The notes beneath the pieces were generated by a model. It was not told where the DNA came from. It saw only the letters and a program-made list of their open reading frames with translations, and did no database searches. The position numbers were made by a program, and so were the translations under genes. DNA of 64,000 nt from Hsuehochloa calcarea (taxonomy: Eukaryota; Streptophyta; Magnoliopsida; Poales; Poaceae): NCBI GenBank assembly GCA_036346395.1, contig CM070602.1:15447098-15511097 (forward strand). Reading direction: 5' to 3'. Numbering within the stretch: position 1 is the first letter of the stretch; each line of letters begins with the position of its first letter. Positions 57,987 through 64,000 of the stretch are shown here, piece by piece.

Positions 57987-58967
57987 CAATGGCGAATCCA
58001 AAATGAAAACAGAGGGGGAGTTCTACTGTTGAGGCTATAGCACAATATGAACATATCAAAGCTATATCTACTAGTCTTTTGCAATTGGAATATCAAATTC
58101 ATACATAAATAGAAAGAGAACTAGTTGATCACCAATTAAACATTTACATCAATAATCAATTCATGGTTCATCAATCTTCAAGACTAAGTCATGTGCCTCA
58201 CTGCCTCAGTCAATCCTGCAACAGACAAGCAAAATGGAGAATTTTTTGGGAGAGAAACAAACTCACATAGTCACTCACTTACTCTTTAGACTATGGCTCT
58301 CTGCCTCACGCCCTCACCTCACTTCACAGCCAGACAGCCAGTGGTAGCCTCAGAGAGCTGAAGCCTCGCCCAGACGCCTAGTCGCCCTCCAACAGTCCAG
58401 CGGTCCCCCCGCCCGGCGCCCACCCAGTCCCCCTCCGTGACTCCGTGGTCCGCATCGGGCCACCGAGACGCGCCAGGCTGCTGCCGAGTGACACAAACCG
58501 CCTCCAACCTCCCCCTCCACGCCGGGCCGCCGAGGCGCTGAGTGACGTCGACCACCTCACCTCCTGCCGCCGACCGCCTCCCCTTAGGCCTGTCTCAGTG
58601 AGTCTCTCTGTCTCTCGATTTCTCCAATCTGGATCTGGGAATTGAGATTCTGGGGTTTGAGGCTTTGAATGTTTGGCACTCTGGCTAAGAGAGTGTGTAG
58701 CAGTGAAGACTTTCTGTTATTTGGGCCGGTAGCTGACTGACGGACTAGGCCTTAAGCCCCACATGCCTGGCCCAGCAACGGCAAAACTTTCTTCAACCTC
58801 CGAGGGAGACTCGCCCAAGATGCAATTCGCCACACGCCCGCACCTTTCTTCAACCTCCAACGATTAAACTCGCAGTCACCGGTGGCCGGTGCTCAATGGG
58901 TACTAGGTTTAGGGGCTTGGTGGTGAGGGAAGAGGGTGCTCGAGCACCCACAGTAGATTCGCCCCTG
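57987..58967. mobile_element. Non-autonomous hAT-like element (981 bp)
   Basis: Starts CAATGGCGAATCC and ends AGATTCGCCCCTG, inverted termini CARNGGCGAATC, flanked by an 8-base duplication GTCGAGCG (57979-57986) / GTCGAGCA (58968-58975) with one mismatch. The 8-bp duplication points to hAT. The interior is AT-rich on the left, GC-rich on the right (58310-58600), with no transposase; open frames there are unassigned. Confidence 0.72.
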
Positions 58968-58975
58968 GTCGAGCA

Positions 58976-59684
58976 TCCAACGTGCCCGGCGTGTCCGCAT
59001 GTCTAAAAACTAATCTAAGACGCACCACCGGTGCCTTTCCGGATTCAGATCCCCGACGCCTACGATTGCAAGTTCCAACATCTAGTTCGCAAACACGGAC
59101 ATGCGTGTATTCTGCAATCATGGAGCCCAAACCTTACCAAAACATAACTGCACTTGAATCCACAGCAAGTTAGCGACCAAAATCCTTGTCCGCAACCACA
59201 ATAAAGTGAATTCAGACGTCCAGTAACATGATCAAAAGGATCACTTTTAGTAAGATCATCACAGTACTCAAATCATTTCAAAGCACTTTTCACTTTTCTA
59301 ACAGAAAAAAAATGGAGTGCATAAATGCACATGCACATCCTCCGGCGCGTGTGTGCTGAGGCGAGCATCTGATTGTAATCGGTTTGTGCCAGGCTGACAA
59401 ATAAGTAATGACATCAGTATCTAAAGCCAATTTATGGGCACAAAATACATCAGAAGGCCAAAATGAGAGGCGCCTTATAATCCAAAAACTGGCTAAATCT
59501 TTATAGGACCAGGTAATACATACACCGATGACGCTGAGGGGGGGTGGTGTGTGGCGCACCCCCCACCCATTACAAAAAGAAAATCCCAAGAATATATTAC
59601 AAGAATGAGGCCCTCCCCCATTCTGGGCTATATACACACATCTAACTTGCTACAACATGAGGACCCCAAAGTCTGTAGAAAGCG
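58976..59684. other. Intergenic and 3' UTR of the Plus3/GYF gene
   Basis: The part next to 59684 should be the 3' UTR of the minus-strand gene. On the minus strand, TTGTAATATATTC near 59590 could serve polyadenylation. No other gene is recognised. Confidence 0.45.
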
Positions 59685-62600
59685 CTATGTTGTCGTCAGC
59701 AGCAGAGCGTCACTGAGCAAAATGGCGGAGTCGCTAGATTGGCCTTCTCTCCAGACTCTAAAATCATCGTCGAACCAGCCAGCTTTGTTCCAATGACACA
59801 GCAGCTCCACTGTAAATGGACCTTGCTCATCGCCCTGAGGATCCATGTAATACCACATGCTTGTACTCTCTGAGATTAGACCCTTCACCTTCACAGCTTT
59901 CTGACCACTGCATAATATGTACTTTGTCTCGTGTTGCACCATAGGAAGATCCCCAGATTCATTATAATCCAGATCAACAACAATTATGTTTTTACCTTTA
60001 TCATGCACAGAATCATCTTCATCATCATCAATGTTAATAACTTGAGTTGAGGTGCCAGCTGCATTAGCTACATCAATATCATGTTTGGTCAGGAACAATG
60101 GGAAGAAACCAACAAAGGGGTTAAAATTCATACAGTACCAAGAATAGCATCTCAAAATAAGATCTCATTTGATCAACATCATAAAACATTAGGAACAAAG
60201 AAGCCGTTTTCATGTATTAGCACCTCGTGATCAACCTCGGGATTCATTACAATGCATATACATGTGAACGAAAGGAAAATGTGAGCAAAATGCAAAATTA
60301 TTCATTTACAGAAGAGGGAGTCATATAAAGTTCTTCACGAATATGACTTTTAAGTTACTGAACAATAGTAGTTCGAAATGCAAAACAAGGTGACTAAAAA
60401 ATTACGGGTTTCTTTATCATAAGTTCATAACAAGTAAACCAACAGGTAGTGAGAGCAAACCTTCAGTGCCCTGCTTTTGAACATGCATTCCAGGTATGTC
60501 ACCAGCAGCGTCTGCTTTAGTAGCTGCATCGTTATATATGAAGAGTGAAAGTCAGGTAGCTCAGAAAGGTTGGTACGTCAACAGAATGAAAATGCAATAG
60601 CAGCTGGAGGAAAGGCAGGTGGAAGAACAATCCTCACAAAAGTATAGCACAACTAGTGAAAGGAAATGTAGTAAGAGCAAACCTTCAGTGACCTTGTTTT
60701 GAGCATGTGTTCCGTGTGTATCACCAGCAGCTTTGGCTTTAGTAGCTGTGTCGTTAAATATCAATGAAGAACAGTCAGGTAGCTCAGAATGGTGGGTATG
60801 TCAAACAGAATGAAAATGCAACGTTGGCTGGAGGAAAGGCTGGTAGAAGACTAATCCACAAGTATGGCATGACTAGTGAAAGGACAGGCGTTAGGAGCAA
60901 ACCTGCAGTGCGCTGCTTTTCAACACATGTTCCAGGTGTGTCACCACCAGCGTTGACTTTAGTAGCTGCATCGTGCAATATGAACAATGAGAACCAGAAA
61001 TGTGCTCAAAGAAGAGGGGTGGCGGAGGGAAAGAGGTGACATGGGCCCACCGAGTAAAAAAGATCAGCTGGGGTTAAGTGACAAGGAAAGAGGTGACATG
61101 GGCCCACTGAGTAAAAAAGATCAGCTGGGGTGAAGTGACAATGTGACCTGGGGTTTTCTACAACTCGGGTCAAAATATCTAGGGGTAAGTGTAATTATTT
61201 AAATCCCACCAGTAGTAAACCATAAACCACGACTGAGGTACTTCTTCAGTAACCAAAGAGCCAATTTCTTTAAATGTAGATGTACTATATATTAGAGGAT
61301 ATATCATACAGCAGTAAATGGATACTTACTGGCCCACAATCGAGGATGGAATTTTACAAGCACTTGCTAAGTGGTCTAATCTAGATATGAATAGAAACAA
61401 ACCTTCAAGTGTTCTTTCAGTGGGAAATTTACAAGAGTGAACACCTAAGCCACCTGCAAAAAAAATAGCACTAACAGTTTCATATAGTAAGCTCCATTAC
61501 TCTTAATTCTCAAGACAGGCAGAGCATAGTGAGAAGTATAACACGAGTCCCAACTCAAGAAATAGATCATCCAACATTAAGTACGTAAAAGGAAATGCAG
61601 CTTTACATAATCCAGTTGAATGCACATTACATAAGCAAACCTTTAAATTTTTCTTCTGAGCAACTTTTCAAGCAAACAGCTCTCTCCCCATTGGTACCTA
61701 CACACAAAAAACACAGTGTTTAACTCCTGTTCAAAACAACTGAATGTACATTATATAAGCAAACCTTTAGATTTTTCTTCTAAGCAACTTCCCAAACAAA
61801 CAGCTCTCTCCCCATTGGCACCTACACAAAAACCAGAGTGTTAACATGCTGTTTAGAACAAATTATGAGTTTCCTAATAAGAAGCCATTGAAATAAGCAA
61901 CAAGAGAATGCAAAAGAGCGGCTCCTTTCTTATGAAAAGGATTAGCGATACAAAAGTTAATGCTTCCTCAGCAGCCTCTAAGCACACGAGTTACTTGCCC
62001 TGTTGTAAGATAAATTATAAAAAACATGACAAGGACCATGGGTCAGGCCATCCCTTTAAGTGACATTTACTAATAATGGTTATATTCCCTCCAATCACAA
62101 AAAAATATCGTTTTGGACATCGACACAATCCCTAAAATGTAATTTTAACTTCTATTGTGTTAGATTTATAAAACCTAACAAAATTATACTTTTATGAAAG
62201 TTCTTTCGAGACAAATCTACACATAGTATTTTTATTTGTTGAATCAAAATATTGAAAAAGATATCGATAGCCAAAGTTTAGAAAGTTTGACTACACGTCT
62301 TCCAAAATGACATTCTTCTGTGACTGAAGGGAGAATGATCATAAGTCAGGAAATGAGTAAATATCTTGAACTGCATGTTCAGTAGAAATTCAGGTGGATA
62401 TTATTTGCTAGTGGTAATTGTCAAAGAGCAAAGCACCTGTAACCCTTGACATGCCATTTCCAATTAGAAACTAGACAATCAGCTTCTAAAAAGGAAGAGT
62501 AAACAGGCATATAGGGGTGGCATTTCTGGGGGAAACCGCTAATATGAAATACATATTATTTTTTATATGTTTCAACTAAATCTTATATATATACAAATAA

Positions 62601-63859
62601 AAAGTAAGTTTTAAAGCAGCTTTTTTAACAGAGCATACCCAAATAGTTATATATTTACAAATAGTCATATTAACTTTACAAAAAAATAAAATATTTCCCC
62701 AATCCCCATGGGGATGCAGGGGTGGGATGGGGGAGGTAGTGGATAGAAATCCCGGCGGTTACCGGTGGGTACCGGGATTTACAAAACCGGCCAGTTTTTT
62801 CCCAGTTTAGCATATTCAAATTCCATATTTCGAATTTCGACCGGTTTTTAAGCAAATTCAAATTTTAGTTTTAAAACTTAGGCCGGGTTTTTTTCCGAGA
62901 TTTCCGGTTACCGGCCGGTAATGGAGAAATGACGTCGGGTGGTATTTTATCTGGTATTGGGATTTTGATCCCTGGGGAGGTTCCCCTCAAGCCCCTGCCC
63001 CATTGCCATCCCTACGAGCATAAGAAATTATGAAAACCAAAGAATGCACCAGCAAACAGAAAAAAGTTTGAACCAACAGAACCAAATAGTTGGTGTGAAA
63101 ACATAAGAAAATTAACGATTAAGAAAAATATCTCTATTTTCAAAAAAAAAAAGGATTGGGGTTTCCAAATGTAGGGTGTTCACTACCCGTTCAGGACATA
63201 GAGCAGCTGCACAACATTTAGTGTCTTTGTATTGATGAAAAACAGTATAGAGAGCCCTACTGTAAATAAGTTAAATTAAATATAATAAATGTAAACACAA
63301 GAAAAAAGATCCCACAAAGGAAAACTAATCATGAAAAAATAATGAGTCTGTCCACCCATTTGTTTTCAGAGATTTTTCTGCAGAGGCTTGATACGACTCT
63401 AGATGGAAATTAGCAAATGCAGCAGCCCAAGCAACAATTGTAGGAGTGTGAGTATGACCTTCAAAAGCAGCTGTATTATTCTGAAAAGACTTGTCTGCTG
63501 CTGCAACTACAAATTCAGTGTCTTTACTATCTTCTGTATCTGGAATAACTTGAGGGACCTCTTCAAGAAGACGTTGTCTTTCGGATGGTGTGCGTAATAG
63601 CTGTCTCTTATCAATGTATTCATGCATTGTAAAATTCAGTCAAGGATACAACTGTACAAAGTCAACCCATAAGTCGAAAGTCCTAAGATAGACTTACAGT
63701 TATAAAACAGGAAAACAAGATAGATTTTCTTGGTAGCAAACATCATTAGTCATTACATAATCAAAAGAGCTCAATCTGGCAAGGATATTCATTGCGCCAA
63801 CCTTTCTCATTTGTCATTTCAATTAATTTTTCCAATCTCTGAAGTTCTTTATTGATCCA
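59685..63859 (-). CDS. Plus3/GYF-domain protein, C-terminal nine exons (partial)
   Basis: Exons, in transcription order: 63859-63789, 63628-63459, 61821-61765, 61697-61641, 61453-61403, 60965-60903, 60745-60683, 60523-60461, 60067-59685. They sum to 978 bases, 325 codons plus stop, in one frame. The first two encode WINKELQRLEKLIEM...KGWR and HEYIDKRQLLRTPSERQRLL...EVPQVIPD, the segment that follows the Plus3 domain in plant SWIB-Plus3-GYF proteins. The last encodes an acidic INIDDDEDDS stretch and a GYF domain (MWYYMDPQGDEQGPFTVELL, FRVWREGQ). Known relatives (Arabidopsis At5g08430-like proteins, and NERD, which acts in RNA-directed silencing) are nuclear chromatin proteins; GYF domains bind proline-rich peptides. 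The SWIB and Plus3 parts should lie beyond the right edge. Introns are GT-AG except the first, which is AT-AC. No defect seen. Confidence 0.85.
60461..60965 (-). repeat. Tandem triplication of a 63-nt exon plus intron
   Basis: Exons 60461-60523, 60683-60745 and 60903-60965 recur with periods of 222 and 220 bases and encode variants of ATKxxAxGDxxGxxxQ/E. The introns between them are also alike (CAGGTAGCTCAGAA, CAGAATGAAAATGCAA, CTGGAGGAAAGGC). All three exons keep AG acceptors, GT donors and phase 1 at both ends. Confidence 0.9.
61031..61140. repeat. 57-bp intronic tandem duplication
   Basis: AAGAGGTGACATGGGCCCAC begins two copies 57 bases apart (61031 and 61088), nearly identical. They lie in the intron between the 51-nt exon and the first of the triplicated exons. 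Confidence 0.93.
61641..61821 (-). repeat. Tandem duplication of a 57-nt exon
   Basis: Exons 61641-61697 and 61765-61821 (period 124) encode GTNGERAVCLKSCSEEKFK and GANGERAVCLGSCLEEKSK. Flanking intron sequence (TTATATAAGCAAAC and TGAATGTACATT words) is duplicated too. Both copies have intact splice sites and phase 1 ends. Confidence 0.9.
62083..62336. mobile_element. Stowaway-type MITE in an intron
   Basis: Termini TATTCCCTCCAATCACAAAA and CTGTGACTGAAGGGAGAATG, interior with CGTTTTGGACATCGACACAA as in 27730-27986. Inside the long intron of the Plus3/GYF gene. Confidence 0.82.
62512..63014. mobile_element. Non-autonomous hAT element (503 bp) in an intron
   Basis: Ends TAGGGGTGGCA and TGCCATCCCTA, perfect or near-perfect 11-base inverted repeats of the plant hAT type. 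Flanks are CAGGCATA (62504-62511) and CGAGCATA (63015-63022), an 8-base duplication with two mismatches. The interior has the subterminal CCGGTTACCGGCCGGTAA palindrome. Lies in the same intron as the Stowaway copy. Confidence 0.8.
63629..63788 (-). other. U12-type AT-AC intron
   Basis: On the minus strand the intron begins ATATCCTTG directly after the exon end GCGCAATGA and ends TTTTAC before AATGCATGAA. A branch-point box ATCCTTGAC (63647-63639) lies 11 bases before the 3' end, the spacing required by the minor spliceosome. Joining the exons restores GWRNE-MHEY in frame, as in homologues. No GT-AG alternative keeps the frame. Confidence 0.88.
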
Positions 63860-64000
63860 CTGAAAGGGAAAAGAAGGGACAGCTTGGTTAAAACTTCTAA
63901 CAGAATCAACAGGTAAAAGGGGAGAATCTATAATTTAGAACATGTCAAAGAAGTATTGATTTAAATTTTAATACAAGAACCAAAACATGAGACTTGAGAT

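Noticed and set aside
59290..59637. Minus-strand 115-codon frame downstream of the GYF exon
   Set aside because: It lies in the presumed 3' UTR and flank, with no recognisable domain or splice connection.
1..64000. CRISPR arrays, bacterial-type operons, riboswitches, or a complete viral genome
   Set aside because: Nothing of this kind was seen. Regular repeats present are transposon subterminal arrays, microsatellites or duplicated exons, and all polymerase sequences belong to copia or LINE elements.

Overview
This is plant nuclear DNA, most likely from a grass of the rice (Oryza) type. The evidence is very GC-rich exons next to AT-rich introns, many MITEs (two recognisable Stowaway copies), and retrotransposons primed by initiator Met-tRNA. 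The species cannot be fixed from the sequence alone. Only three host genes look intact: a gibberellin 20-oxidase (4352-8150, +, three exons), a single-exon DUF538 protein (28392-28943, -), and the 3' part of a Plus3/GYF-domain gene (59685-63859, -) that runs off the right edge. A dead short-chain dehydrogenase exon lies near the left edge (789-1070).

Left third (1-29 kb): the GA20ox gene lies between and around mobile-element debris. A CACTA-type terminal array (2578-3121) is upstream. One MITE-like repeat occurs in inverted copies in the promoter region and in intron 2, and intron 2 also carries an 84-bp AT microsatellite. Downstream are the 5' half of a hAT element (9871-11090), the 3' half of a decayed Ty1/copia element (to 13689), a complete but disabled copia element in minus orientation (14398-20751, TSD TTCAC), another copia 3' fragment (21540-23002) and a hAT transposase remnant (23103-23974, -). 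Two members of an inverted-repeat element family follow at 25.2 and 27.2 kb.

Middle (29.3-57.8 kb): one old minus-strand L1-type LINE has been cut into four pieces by three LTR-element insertions, each with its own 5-bp target duplication. Two of these were themselves entered later. A gag-only gypsy-like element (30650-38960, TSD TAAAC) contains a solo LTR (35979-38119, TSD GTATT). A second solo LTR (41989-52666, TSD CTTCA) contains an 8.2-kb gag-only copia/SIRE-like element (43915-52163, TSD CCTTC). A third solo LTR of the same family (54036-56206, TSD CCCTC) sits inside a LINE zinc knuckle. Removing the insertions in order restores continuity at each junction, so the relative order of events can be read.

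Right end (57.9-64 kb): a 981-bp hAT-like non-autonomous element lies 3' of the Plus3/GYF gene. In that gene I could trace nine exons. One intron is a U12-type AT-AC intron. Six short exons between the Plus3-proximal and GYF regions all begin and end in phase 1, and they include a tandem triplication and a tandem duplication of exon plus intron. I consider this exon array, the AT-AC intron and the nested LINE the most rewarding parts of the window. I found no evidence of a wholly new multi-gene system.
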